The notes beneath the pieces were generated by a model. It worked only from the letters and a program-made list of their open reading frames with translations, searched no databases and had not been told where the DNA came from. This document shows, one piece after another, positions 50,914-59,148 of a DNA stretch of 64,000 nt. Positions within the stretch are counted from its first letter, which is position 1. The number at the start of each line of letters is the position of its first letter. The position numbers were made by a program, and so were the translations under genes. The DNA comes from Teredinibacter purpureus (lineage in GTDB: Bacteria > Pseudomonadota > Gammaproteobacteria > Pseudomonadales > Cellvibrionaceae), in assembly GCF_014217335.1 (NCBI RefSeq), contig NZ_CP060092.1, positions 3,489,501 to 3,553,500 of the forward strand, written 5' to 3'.

Positions 50914-51009
50914 CTCTAACGTTGCCAGCAAGGGCTGGAGTGAAGGCGCGAAGCGCCGTAACGGAAGTCCAAGCCACGAAGTGGCTGAACTTGGCTGGCC
51001 TTGTTAGCT
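50914..51009 (-). other. attC site 15
   Basis: CTCTAACGTTGCCAGCAAGG to CTTGGCTGGCCTTGTTAGCT with GGCGCGAAGCGCCG inner fold. Confidence 0.86.
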
Positions 51010-51426
51010 TTTCCCTCGATTTTTATTAGCAACCTCTTCGTGCGCCTGCTTCAACCACTCATCAATAGGGTTTTTACCATCTTGCTTGTAATGTTTTAGC
51101 ATCCACGAAAGAAATCGAGATTTTCTATCTATGTAAAATTTTGTTTTGTTTAGCTCATCACTAACCTTCTGGGATTTAGCGACAAATGCAAACCCTTCTT
51201 TCTCTTTTCCAAGAGGAAAGTCATGACTTCCAGAGCAGTTCTTTTTATAGTCGTCTGATAACATAGCGTATCGCCTAATCTCAGACCGCAAATTATCATT
51301 AAGCACATAAACAGAAACAAGCTTCCAAATGACGTAATCCCTGAGCACAAGCACTGCGGGCAACAAGACATATGTAGCAAGTGCCGCTACCATCACTTTT
51401 CCTATTGAAGCCCAAGTAATATCCAT
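51004..51426 (-). CDS. cassette membrane protein of unknown function
   Basis: 140 residues from ATG at 51426 (MDITWASIGKVM); a TTG 12 bases upstream is less likely because it nearly touches the attC. One or two N-terminal membrane helices, then a basic, soluble tail (KSRFLSWMLKHYKQDGKNP). No family recognised. Confidence 0.62.
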   Translation of the reverse strand: MDITWASIGKVMVAALATYVLLPAVLVLRDYVIWKLVSVYVLNDNLRSEIRRYAMLSDDYKKNCSGSHDFPLGKEKEGFAFVAKSQKVSDELNKTKFYIDRKSRFLSWMLKHYKQDGKNPIDEWLKQAHEEVANKNRGKS

Positions 51427-51439
51427 TATTGATTCCAAA

Positions 51440-51556
51440 AGCTAACGCCGTTATAAATTGCCCGCGTTGCGGGAGTGGAGTTTTGGAGTATAGTTGGCGA
51501 AGCCAACCCCAAAATGGAACGAAGCAATGCGGGTCAATTTGATAACCTTGTTCTAC
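51440..51556 (-). other. attC site 16
   Basis: AGCTAACGCCGTTATAAATTG to CAATTTGATAACCTTGTTCTAC, with CCCGCGTTGCGGG and TTGGCGAAGCCAA folds. The right box is degenerate (GTTCTAC). Confidence 0.82.
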
Positions 51557-51933
51557 GTTTCATCGCCACTAAATAATTTATTGTAACCTTTCGTAGAAGA
51601 ATAACTTAAAAGTGTGTCTCCCTTTAAAAAATGTAACGACCCACAATTTTCACATTCATAGACTCGATTCATATTAACTTGTTGGGAGTTCCCAATGATG
51701 TCATATGCGAATGTATCTTTAGACAGATCTTCAGGATACCCATTTCCTTTATTAGTAGAGAACCAATTATCTAAGCTACCGGCTTTTGCTGATTCAACGC
51801 ATTCCTCAACAGGCATTGCAATCGCATCAGCGTAACGATCTTCATTCGATTCTGTTAGATAGTACGCAGATGTTGAAGAAGGATATGAGCCCTCTTTAAT
51901 TGTATTTCCGCATTGGCACTTAATTTCATTCAT
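51553..51933 (-). CDS. zinc-ribbon-like cassette protein
   Basis: 126 residues from ATG at 51933 (MNEIKCQCGNTIKEG); the upstream ATG lies near the attC. Two Cys pairs, CQCG near the start and CENCG near residue 107, look like zinc ligands. Family unknown. Confidence 0.65.
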   Translation of the reverse strand: MNEIKCQCGNTIKEGSYPSSTSAYYLTESNEDRYADAIAMPVEECVESAKAGSLDNWFSTNKGNGYPEDLSKDTFAYDIIGNSQQVNMNRVYECENCGSLHFLKGDTLLSYSSTKGYNKLFSGDET

Positions 51934-51939
51934 ATTTAC

Positions 51940-52008
51940 GTAGAACGCCGCCATAAATTGCCGCTTGAAGCGCAGCGTAAAGCTGTCGATTTGATGGCTT
52001 TGTTAGCT
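51940..52008 (-). other. attC site 17
   Basis: GTAGAACGCCGCCATAAATTG to CGATTTGATGGCTTTGTTAGCT with TTGAAGCGCAGCGTAAAGC fold. Confidence 0.83.
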
Positions 52009-52014
52009 GTGACA

Positions 52015-52506
52015 CTACTTAAGTTGAACTCCGTTTATACTCATTGATAAATTAAAATATGCTTCTTTGACTGTTTTGGTCATATGTTTTGATGTTTGGT
52101 ATTTACCAACTCCATTTTCCATACTCACCAACCAGTATGTTTCGCCATTTATTTTTGGCAATATATGGTTCAGCGGAATCATACGACCTTTCACAATATC
52201 GCCACACCAAGGGACTGAAACTTCTACGTTACCTAGTTTAGGATCAGTAAATTTAAATGAGCTCGTTTGACCTGATTTTTCAGAACCAACTTCCCGAACG
52301 TCCCAGTAGTTTCCGCGCTCAGCGCACAAAGCATCGTAGTATTCTTCGCACTTTAATTCCATACTCATCTCCTGCTCTTGGAAGGCAAGGCTAACGATTA
52401 TGGTTTTATCAATAGGTTTCGGCTCACGCTCTACTTTCATATCTATGCATTCATAGACCCCACACCCACTTAACACGAGCATTAATAACAATAATAGTTT
52501 ATTCAT
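52015..52506 (-). CDS. cassette-encoded lipoprotein of unknown function
   Basis: 163 residues from ATG at 52506 (MNKLLLLLMLVLSGCG); lipobox LSGC. The longer frame would put extra residues before the signal. Mature part with Cys pairs, no family recognised. Confidence 0.75.
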   Translation of the reverse strand: MNKLLLLLMLVLSGCGVYECIDMKVEREPKPIDKTIIVSLAFQEQEMSMELKCEEYYDALCAERGNYWDVREVGSEKSGQTSSFKFTDPKLGNVEVSVPWCGDIVKGRMIPLNHILPKINGETYWLVSMENGVGKYQTSKHMTKTVKEAYFNLSMSINGVQLK

Positions 52507-52518
52507 GGCACTCATGAC

Positions 52519-52650
52519 GGCTAACGCCAAGTTCAGCGGCAATTAGTAGGTGGGTGTTTTGCAGTAAACTGGCGAAGCCAGTGCAAAACGGCTACCTACT
52601 AATTGTCCAGTGGAGGCGAAGCCGAAACGAGCTGCAACGCCTTGTTAACT
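52519..52650 (-). other. attC site 18
   Basis: GGCTAACGCCAAGTTCAGC to GCAACGCCTTGTTAACT with AATTAGTAGG / CCTACTAATT and GCAGTAAACTGGCGAAGCC folds. Confidence 0.85.
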
Positions 52651-53018
52651 TTATCTATGCCCATTATATGAAACTTCATCTTGGTAAATGCCAATATCTT
52701 TCCGCATTTCAGATAAGTAACTAAGTGCCTTTTCTCGAAAAACACTAAATTCAAAACCGCCTGTTTCTAATGAATCGTAGATATAGTCGATCATTGTATT
52801 AAAAGATTCAAAAACATTTTGCGGGGCAAATAGAGCCAATTGCGCAGTAATGTGTAGACGCTGTCTGTCGAATTCGTGAACATGTGCCTCGGTTAGCCCT
52901 TCTCTTTTATTTATAAGTGCAACAAGTTCGACCAATGGTAAGCGCCAATCCAACCCCATCTATCAGCAGAGCTAGACATTCAGTACCCTAATGCCTCCAC
53001 TAAATAACCGGAGGGATC

Positions 53019-53312
53019 ATGCGAAAATACAAAAAGTACGACTGGCCAAAACTCATTGAAGCGTTTAAACAAAGCGGCCAGACTCAAACTCAGTACTGCA
53101 AAGACCAAAAAATAAACTCCAGCTACTTCAACCAGCAACTGAACAAACGCCTAAGTCGCAATCAATCTAAGTTTGTTGCCGTTGGTGTTGAGTCGACTAA
53201 GATAGGCACCGTAGATACAAACTTTACGATTGCTGTTGGTCGCTGCAAAATCCAGTGTCCTGCCAATATGCCGATGCAGTCACTTTTGACCTTGGTGCAT
53301 AGCTTAGCATGA
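53019..53312 (+). CDS. IS66 accessory protein TnpA
   Basis: 97 residues; MRKYKKYDWPKLIEAFKQSG and an HTH-like TQTQYCKDQKINSSYFNQ. Overlaps TnpB by four bases. Confidence 0.9.
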   Translation: MRKYKKYDWPKLIEAFKQSGQTQTQYCKDQKINSSYFNQQLNKRLSRNQSKFVAVGVESTKIGTVDTNFTIAVGRCKIQCPANMPMQSLLTLVHSLA

Positions 53313-53665
53313 TTCATTGGAATGATGATATTGAGGTCTATCTGCATAGAGATCCGGTTGATTTTCGTAAAGCGATAAACGGTCTATCGCTTATCGTATC
53401 TGAAGAAATGGAGTTATCGCCTTTTGATCGCGCTGTTTTTGTTTTCTGCAATAAGCGCTGCTCCCAGCTCAAAGTGCTTTACTGGGATGAGTCAGGATTT
53501 GTACTTTGGCAAAAGCGTCTAGAGAAAGAGCGGTTCAAGTGGCCTAAGCGTTCAAAGAAAGAAACCATAAAGCTTAGTGGTGAGCAATGGCTCTGGCTGC
53601 TACGTGGCTTCGATATTATGCAAATTAAGCCTCATAAAACGCTAAGTTATCGCTCCGTTGGCTAG
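53309..53665 (+). CDS. tnpB: IS66 accessory protein TnpB
   Basis: 118 residues. VYLHRDPVDFRKAINGL and VFVFCNKRCSQLKVLYWDES are the family hallmarks (IS66 Orf2). Intact. Confidence 0.95.
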   Translation: MIHWNDDIEVYLHRDPVDFRKAINGLSLIVSEEMELSPFDRAVFVFCNKRCSQLKVLYWDESGFVLWQKRLEKERFKWPKRSKKETIKLSGEQWLWLLRGFDIMQIKPHKTLSYRSVG

Positions 53666-53688
53666 TGTTTTTGGTATAATCCAGCACC

Positions 53689-55194
53689 ATGAATACCGTG
53701 GTGAAACTTGAAAAAGAAAATTCGGAATTGCGAGAAAAGCTTGCTAAGAGAGATGCGCAAGTTGAATCACTGAAGGAGCAAATTCGTCTCTTCCTTCATC
53801 GTAAATTTTCACCCTCAAGCGAAAAAGCTTCTCCTGATCAAGTCGGTCTCTTTAATGAGGCTGAATCCATTGCCGAAGAGGCAGCTTTTGAGCAAGAAGC
53901 AGATACCACAATAGTCAAGTCTCACGAGCGTACACGTAAGCCACGCATCAGCATTCCCGAAGAGCTTCCAAGAGAAGACATTATTCATGATCTATCCGAA
54001 GAGGATAAAGTCTGCCCACATGATGGTGCGGAGCTAGAGCTTATCGGTAGTGATGATTTAGAACAGCTCGATATTATTCCTGCTCAAATCAAAGTCATTC
54101 GTCATCGACGATTAAAGTATGCCTGCCCGTGCTGTGAAGAGCATGTCAAAACAGCAGCGCGGTCCACCAAACTACCAATAGAGAAAAGTATCGCCAGCCC
54201 AGGGTTACTTGCCTATGTGGCGGTTCAAAAGTATTGCGATGCGTTACCGCTTTATCGCCAAAGCGACATGTTTAAACGTATTGGTATTCACTTGGATCGT
54301 ACCAACCTCGCCAACTGGATGGTAAAAGTTGGAGATCTTGTACAGCCTTTCATTGATCGTTTACAAGAGCATTTACAGCAACAAACACTCTTGCACTTAG
54401 ATGAAACAACACTGCAAGTCTTAGATGAACCGGGGAAAACGGCGCAAAGTAAAAGTTATTTATGGTTAATGGCAAGTTTTGGTGATCGGCCTGCATTGCT
54501 TTATCGTTATTCAGCATCGCGATCACAAGAAACACCCAATACCTTACTATCAAATCAAACCGCCGCCATTATGGTGGACGGCTATGAGGGTTATCAGCCT
54601 GCATGCGAAAAATATAATATTACTCGCATAGGATGTTGGGCTCATGCGCGAAGAAAGTTCGTTGAAGCACAAAAAGTTCAACCAAAAGGAAAAATAGGTA
54701 AAGCGGATGTTGCAATTAACGAAATCAAGAAGCTTTACGCGATAGAGGCAGCAACCAAACACGATCCTCCGGATAAGCGTTATAGAATCAGACAGGAAAA
54801 AGCAAAGCCTATTCTTGAAAATTTGAAAAGATGGCTGGATAAAAGTCTTCTCACTATTCCGCCGGAAACGGCTGTGGGCAAAGCGTTGTCGTATCTATCG
54901 AACCAATGGGCAAGGCTTGCAGCTTACATTGATGATGGCTCGTACCCAATTGACAATAATGCAGCTGAACGCTCTATCCGTCCATTTACTATTGGTAGAA
55001 AAAATTGGCTCTTTGCAAAGAGTCAAGCTGGTGCACGAGCGAGTGCAAACATTTATAGTCTTGTTGAGACAGCAAAGGCCAATGGACTAAACCCGTATAA
55101 CTATTTACGCTATGTCTTTGAAACGCTACCCAACTTAAACAGTACCGACATGGATGATCTGTTACCTTGGAATATTAAACACTCTGACCTGTAG
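53689..55194 (+). CDS. IS66-family transposase TnpC
   Basis: 501 residues. An N-terminal leucine-rich coiled coil, a zinc-binding part (CPCCEEHVKTA), and the DDE core with LHLDETTLQVL, MVDGYEGYQ and NNAAERSIRPF. Intact length. Confidence 0.95.
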   Translation: MNTVVKLEKENSELREKLAKRDAQVESLKEQIRLFLHRKFSPSSEKASPDQVGLFNEAESIAEEAAFEQEADTTIVKSHERTRKPRISIPEELPREDIIHDLSEEDKVCPHDGAELELIGSDDLEQLDIIPAQIKVIRHRRLKYACPCCEEHVKTAARSTKLPIEKSIASPGLLAYVAVQKYCDALPLYRQSDMFKRIGIHLDRTNLANWMVKVGDLVQPFIDRLQEHLQQQTLLHLDETTLQVLDEPGKTAQSKSYLWLMASFGDRPALLYRYSASRSQETPNTLLSNQTAAIMVDGYEGYQPACEKYNITRIGCWAHARRKFVEAQKVQPKGKIGKADVAINEIKKLYAIEAATKHDPPDKRYRIRQEKAKPILENLKRWLDKSLLTIPPETAVGKALSYLSNQWARLAAYIDDGSYPIDNNAAERSIRPFTIGRKNWLFAKSQAGARASANIYSLVETAKANGLNPYNYLRYVFETLPNLNSTDMDDLLPWNIKHSDL

Positions 55195-55475
55195 TTGGAT
55201 TGGCGCTTACGACCAATGGGTTGGATACCACTTTGTATAGATCCAGCTTTTGCTGATAATTAAGCGATTTTTGATGCGCAAGAGAAGAAAGCCGTGTTTT
55301 AAATTCACTGATTTCTTTTTCATGCTCTGACTTTTCAGATTCCAATATTCTTTGGGCCCAAACTTTACCTAAGAAACTAGATAGAGAAAGTATAATCAGG
55401 CCGCCGCCACCTAATGAAAGTAGTACGGCTTGTGCAATTTCAAACGCTTCGGGATTCAATGAACTCTCCATGTAA

Positions 55476-55595
55476 AGTTAACGCCAAGCTCACCGGAACA
55501 TTTTACGGAGAGCGCTTTTGTGAAAAAATGGAGCGCAGCGGAATGCACAAAAACGAGCGTAGTAAAATGTTTCCGCGTGCAGCTTTTTGTTATGC
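55476..55595 (-). other. attC site 19
   Basis: AGTTAACGCCAAGCTCACCGG to GTGCAGCTTTTTGTTATGC. Its close relative in sequence is the site split by IS110, which shows the normal junction GCAGCTTTTTGTTA. Confidence 0.88.
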
Positions 55596-55596
55596 A

Positions 55597-56046
55597 TTAA
55601 AACTTGATCTCACTATGTTGCCAAGTTGTTTCACTAGTTTTTACACGCAAGGAGCGTGACACCAACTTTAAATCATTGGTGATGATATGTGCTGTATTTT
55701 GCCCTTTATTCCCATAATTAAACACTACATAGATACCTACACCAAGGTTATATGGATTGTGAAGCTCACTTTGAATCCTAATGCTGTTGGTTTGAATTTG
55801 ATCTATATCAGAGAGAGCTTTCTGCGGCACTTGGAATTCTTTATCCCCAATAGAAAAAGTCATTTCAATAATTTTTCTACTTGCATAATCTCCCCCAAAT
55901 TTAACATTAAGCTCAACTAGTCCATAAGGTTCTGGCAATGTTAGTTTATATGCCACGTCTTCCCATTGATGAATTCTCTCTTGAGAAGAAAAACAAATTA
56001 ATGGAAAAAATAATAAGCTTATAAATAGAGCTCTAATAATCTTCAC
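55597..56046 (-). CDS. secreted cassette protein of unknown function
   Basis: 149 residues with a signal peptide ending near CFSS. GTG start. The mature part looks beta-rich (VELNVKFGGDYASRK; GVGIYVVFNYGNKG). No family recognised. Confidence 0.7.
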   Translation of the reverse strand: MKIIRALFISLLFFPLICFSSQERIHQWEDVAYKLTLPEPYGLVELNVKFGGDYASRKIIEMTFSIGDKEFQVPQKALSDIDQIQTNSIRIQSELHNPYNLGVGIYVVFNYGNKGQNTAHIITNDLKLVSRSLRVKTSETTWQHSEIKF

Positions 56047-56053
56047 CTTGGAT

Positions 56054-56164
56054 GCATAACGCCAAGCTCACCTGCAAATATTGCGGAGAGCGTTTTTGTG
56101 TAAAATGGAGCTACGCGACATACACAAAAACGAGCGTAGCAATATTTGTCAGGTGCAGCTTTTT
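56054..56164 (-). other. attC split by IS110 (left part)
   Basis: GCATAACGCCAAGCTCACCTG onward matches attC site 19 up to GCAGCTTTTT, then the IS110 begins. The matching right box GTTAGGC is at 57860-57866 on the other side. Confidence 0.85.
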
Positions 56165-56189
56165 ATAGTTTGACCGTTCCTGTTTTACG

Positions 56190-56408
56190 GTAGTTTCTCT
56201 TTCGGTGAGATTAGTGGGAACATGCTTCTTCTGGTTACGAATATGGAGCTTTAAACTTTTAAAGATCATAACAATACTTTCGAACCAGAAGAAGTCTTTC
56301 GTTTCAAAACGCATACTCAGGGAATGTCGTTGCACCGACTTTCTATAATGCCTGCGCGAAACGAATTCATTGCATGCCCCCTTGCACCATACTCTAAGGA
56401 GATAGAGG
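56190..56408 (+). ncRNA. candidate IS110 bridge RNA region
   Basis: IS110-group elements encode a structured bridge RNA in the 5' non-coding end that pairs with target and donor DNA. Here CTTCTTCTGGTT (56225-56236) and AACCAGAAGAAG (56283-56294) form a 12-base stem, extended with a one-base bulge by CGAA/TTCG. The loop and flanks would carry the guide loops. No RNA was measured; the call rests on position and fold. Confidence 0.5.
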
Positions 56409-57671
56409 ATGAAAGAACCGAAAGTTTCAAATTTTTCCCTATTAGTCGGCATTGATTGGGCCGACCAAAAACATGATATCTGTGAACGCTCCGTGGATGG
56501 CAAGAACCAGCGATTACTTGTGATATCGAGCAAACCGGATGCCATTGATGATTGGGCGAACTCGCTTAAAAAGCGCTACCCTGATAAACCCGTTGCCGTT
56601 TGCTGCGAGCTTAAGAAAGGACCGCTGGTTTACGCTCTTCTTAAATATTCTCATATTGTCATTTTCCCCGCCAACCCCGCAACGGTCTCCCAATATCGGA
56701 AAGCCTTTGCCACTAGTGGCGCAAAAGACGACCCCTCCGACGCTATGATTCAAGCGGATTTCTTAATGCTCCATATGAACAAACTTCGAATGCTCGAGCC
56801 AGAATCTGCATCGATTCGCGCTTTAGCGCAGCTATTAGAGACTCGTCGCAAAATGGTTCAAAACCGCGTGGACATTTGCAATAAAATCATTGCTGCTCTA
56901 AAAAATCATTTTCCTTTAGTTTTGGATATATTTCCAGATAGGGACACTACCATCTTTTGCGATTTCCTAGACCGATGGCCTACATTAAAAGAGGCCAAAA
57001 AAGCCCGAAAGAGCACACTTCTGAGATTTTTCAATAATCACAATGCACGCTATCCGGACATTAACGAAAAACGTATCAGAGACATTAAAAACGCTGTGCC
57101 GCTTACTGACGATTTTGGCGTAATTGAGCCCAGCGTCATTTTAGTCAATATTCTTGTGAGCCAGCTAAGACTTTTGATTGAAGCTATCGATATATTGAAC
57201 AAGGAGATAAAAACACGGTATCGTGTCACGAAGGACCATTTCATTTTCGACAGCTTTCCTGGTGCGGGCCCGCAAATGGCTCCTCGAATTTTAGTCGCCT
57301 TTGGCGAGAACAGAGAGCGCTATGAAACTTGCGAAGAACTTCAACGGCTATCCGGTGTTGCGCCTGTACTCGAACGCAGCGGTAATCAAGAATGGGTTCA
57401 CTGGCGGCGAAGTTGCCCTACGTTTCTAAGGCAAACGTTTATTGAGTGGGCCGGGCTAAGTATTCGATATTCTTTTTGGGCTCAAGCCTACTATGACCAG
57501 CAAAAAGCTAAAGGTAAACACCATCAAACGATAATTCGGGCACTGGCTTTTAAATGGATTCGTATTGCTTTTAGGTGCTGGAAAACAAAAACACCCTATG
57601 ACGAAACAAAATATTTAAATGCTCTTAAAAAACGAAATTCGCCTCTGTTGAATTTTGCAGTACAAAGTTAA
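56409..57671 (+). CDS. IS110-family DEDD recombinase
   Basis: 420 residues. The N-terminal RuvC-like DEDD domain has GIDWADQKHD, VCCELKKGP and KDDPSDAMIQADFL. The C-terminal Transposase_20 domain has SFPGAGPQMAPRILVAFG and SGVAPVLERSGN with the presumed catalytic Ser. GGAG lies just before the ATG. Intact. Confidence 0.94.
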   Translation: MKEPKVSNFSLLVGIDWADQKHDICERSVDGKNQRLLVISSKPDAIDDWANSLKKRYPDKPVAVCCELKKGPLVYALLKYSHIVIFPANPATVSQYRKAFATSGAKDDPSDAMIQADFLMLHMNKLRMLEPESASIRALAQLLETRRKMVQNRVDICNKIIAALKNHFPLVLDIFPDRDTTIFCDFLDRWPTLKEAKKARKSTLLRFFNNHNARYPDINEKRIRDIKNAVPLTDDFGVIEPSVILVNILVSQLRLLIEAIDILNKEIKTRYRVTKDHFIFDSFPGAGPQMAPRILVAFGENRERYETCEELQRLSGVAPVLERSGNQEWVHWRRSCPTFLRQTFIEWAGLSIRYSFWAQAYYDQQKAKGKHHQTIIRALAFKWIRIAFRCWKTKTPYDETKYLNALKKRNSPLLNFAVQS

Positions 57672-57859
57672 AACCTGAGCATAAGCTAAGCAACAAACAC
57701 ATTATCGGTACTAACAATATTGTTGGTTGTCGCAACAGTCTGCGCATGTAAAATAATTACCCGACATTATTCTTATCCGATTTTTAACAAACCGACCTCC
57801 TGAGGCATTAATACAAACATTTATGAAATAGTGCTTGACTGTCCTACTCAGGGCGTATT

Positions 57860-57866
57860 GTTAGGC
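57860..57866 (-). other. attC split by IS110 (right box)
   Basis: GTTAGGC, overlapping the stop codon of the MreB-like cassette gene. Confidence 0.8.
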
Positions 57867-58361
57867 AATTTCAGGCTCAACTACCTGGTTTAAATTGAAA
57901 TTCTTTGTGTTTAACATAGTACCTACGTGCAAATGAACTTCTCTCGCACCCGCGCCAAGTGCTAATTCGCGATAAACCCTACATTCTATATCAGTAATGC
58001 CTCCTTCCAGCTTTTCTATAGGATGGATTACGACGATCGGGCTGGGTGCAAAAAATTTATTTTTATGCACTTCGCGAATACCATGCAATAATACTTTTTC
58101 AGCTTTGATAAAGCATGACACCAATAGCCTAGGGTGAGAAAAAGGATTAGTCACCTCGTATTTCAAACTACCCTTTAGATGCTCAGCCTCATTGCCTATA
58201 GCATGAACAATCTCTTTCTTCGGATTTGATTTATCAATAGCAATATAAGGGCTCTGATCGTATATCAAATCTGACTCAATATTGTATATACGGATATTAC
58301 TCTCACTCAATTGAACATAAACCGTTCCGGAGAATATTTTTTTAATTGAGTTAAAAATCAT
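57861..58361 (-). CDS. truncated MreB-like protein (N-terminal subdomains only)
   Basis: 166 residues from ATG at 58361 (MIFNSIKKIFSGTVYVQLSE); upstream in-frame codons lie in the attC. The order follows MreB subdomains IA and IB: YVQLSESNIRIYN, SPYIAIDKSN, VHAIGNEAEHLKG, NPFSHPRL, VLLHGIREVHKNKFFAPSPIVVI, GGITDIECRVYRELALGAGAREV. The normal DLGTANT phosphate-1 loop is degenerate, and everything past GAGAREV (phosphate-2, adenosine site) is absent. It cannot be a normal ATP-driven filament protein; it could bind or poison host MreB (inference). Ends by design at its attC, so the shortening is not caused by an IS. Confidence 0.72.
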   Translation of the reverse strand: MIFNSIKKIFSGTVYVQLSESNIRIYNIESDLIYDQSPYIAIDKSNPKKEIVHAIGNEAEHLKGSLKYEVTNPFSHPRLLVSCFIKAEKVLLHGIREVHKNKFFAPSPIVVIHPIEKLEGGITDIECRVYRELALGAGAREVHLHVGTMLNTKNFNLNQVVEPEIA

Positions 58362-58373
58362 AATTCGATTACT

Positions 58374-58487
58374 GCCTAACGCCGCTAGAACCTGCATTGC
58401 ATGTAGAGTGTAGTTTTGGGGTAAAGTGGCGAAGCCACCCCAAAACGGAGCGTAGCATGCAATGTCAGGTTGCTGGCCTGGTTATGT
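58374..58487 (-). other. attC site 20
   Basis: GCCTAACGCCGCTAGAACCTG to GGTTGCTGGCCTGGTTATGT, with TGCATTGCATG / CATGCAATG arms and GTGGCGAAGCCAC centre. Confidence 0.88.
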
Positions 58488-58491
58488 GTTT

Positions 58492-58932
58492 CTACTTTAT
58501 TGAATTTAGTACTGACAAAACCGATTCGCTTGTTGAAATAACCACTTCTTTTTTCGCGGTGAAATGGCCGTATACCCATTTTATGCTACCGTTTGACTCT
58601 AGATATGCAACCGCTTCAGAATCAAAGCTGTAGAATACCGATATATATGCGCTAAAGTCAGCTTTACATTGGTAGATTAACCTAACATAGCCCTTCTTTA
58701 GCTCCAAATCTCCTTTCTCACTCTCAATAGCACCCTTCCAGCCAAGGGGGCGATCGGGGCATTCTTTATATGTCTTTACATGCTCTGCAACAGAAAAAGC
58801 AGATTCAATTGCAAAGACATCAATTTCTAGTTTTCCTTTCTGTTCTTTTTCTATAGCAACTCTACAGGTAATAAAAACCACCGAGATCACTAGCAACAAA
58901 AAAATTAGGATAGTCTTTTTAATCTTGCACAC
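58492..58932 (-). CDS. membrane-anchored or secreted cassette protein of unknown function
   Basis: 146 residues. One N-terminal hydrophobic segment (KTILIFLLLVISVVFITC) that could be an anchor or a lipoprotein signal (FITC). No family recognised for the mature part. Confidence 0.68.
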   Translation of the reverse strand: MCKIKKTILIFLLLVISVVFITCRVAIEKEQKGKLEIDVFAIESAFSVAEHVKTYKECPDRPLGWKGAIESEKGDLELKKGYVRLIYQCKADFSAYISVFYSFDSEAVAYLESNGSIKWVYGHFTAKKEVVISTSESVLSVLNSIK

Positions 58933-58948
58933 CTCAGTTGCGTATTAC

Positions 58949-59054
58949 ACATAACGCCGCTATAAATTGCGGCTTTGGAGTTGATTGTTTTTGTGGTAGC
59001 GTAGCGTTAAGCCACAAAAAAAAACGACGGAAAATCCGTCAATTTGATAGCTTT
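58949..59054 (-). other. attC split by the IS91-family element (left part)
   Basis: ACATAACGCCGCTATAAATTG to GTCAATTTGATAGCTTT, then the element. The matching right box GTTATGC is at 61351-61357; joined they give a normal GATAGCTTTGTTATGC end. Confidence 0.87.
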
Positions 59055-59148
59055 GTTGAACGAAGCCGCTACGCGGCAAAGTTAAAATCCTTATGTATTA
59101 GATAATTCCTCTCCGAGCAAGCCCGCTCGTTAACGAGAGGAATATCTA

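Larger units (their letters stand above)
52938..55210 (+). mobile_element. IS66-family insertion sequence
   Basis: 2273 bases with inverted ends GTAAGCGCCAATCCAAC and an exact eight-base target duplication GACCAATG (52930-52937, 55211-55218). Carries the usual three genes in order. Confidence 0.96.
52651..55471 (-). pseudogene. cassette membrane protein interrupted by IS66
   Basis: The 5' part (55211-55471, MESSLNPEAFEIAQAVLLSL, one membrane helix and a basic coiled stretch) and 3' part (52651-52937) join in frame when the IS66 and one eight-base GACCAATG are removed, giving 179 residues: ...YKVVSNPLV plus ELVALINKREG. The rebuilt protein has a membrane anchor and a helical cytosolic tail. 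Function unknown. Confidence 0.88.
56165..57859 (+). mobile_element. IS110-family element inserted in an attC
   Basis: The element fills the gap between GCAGCTTTTT and GTTAGGC of an attC, with no target duplication, as usual for IS110. A 244-base non-coding 5' region precedes the recombinase gene and contains a long inverted repeat. Boundaries may be off by up to about ten bases on the right, because GCGTATT before GTTAGGC also occurs in other attC sites. Confidence 0.8.
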
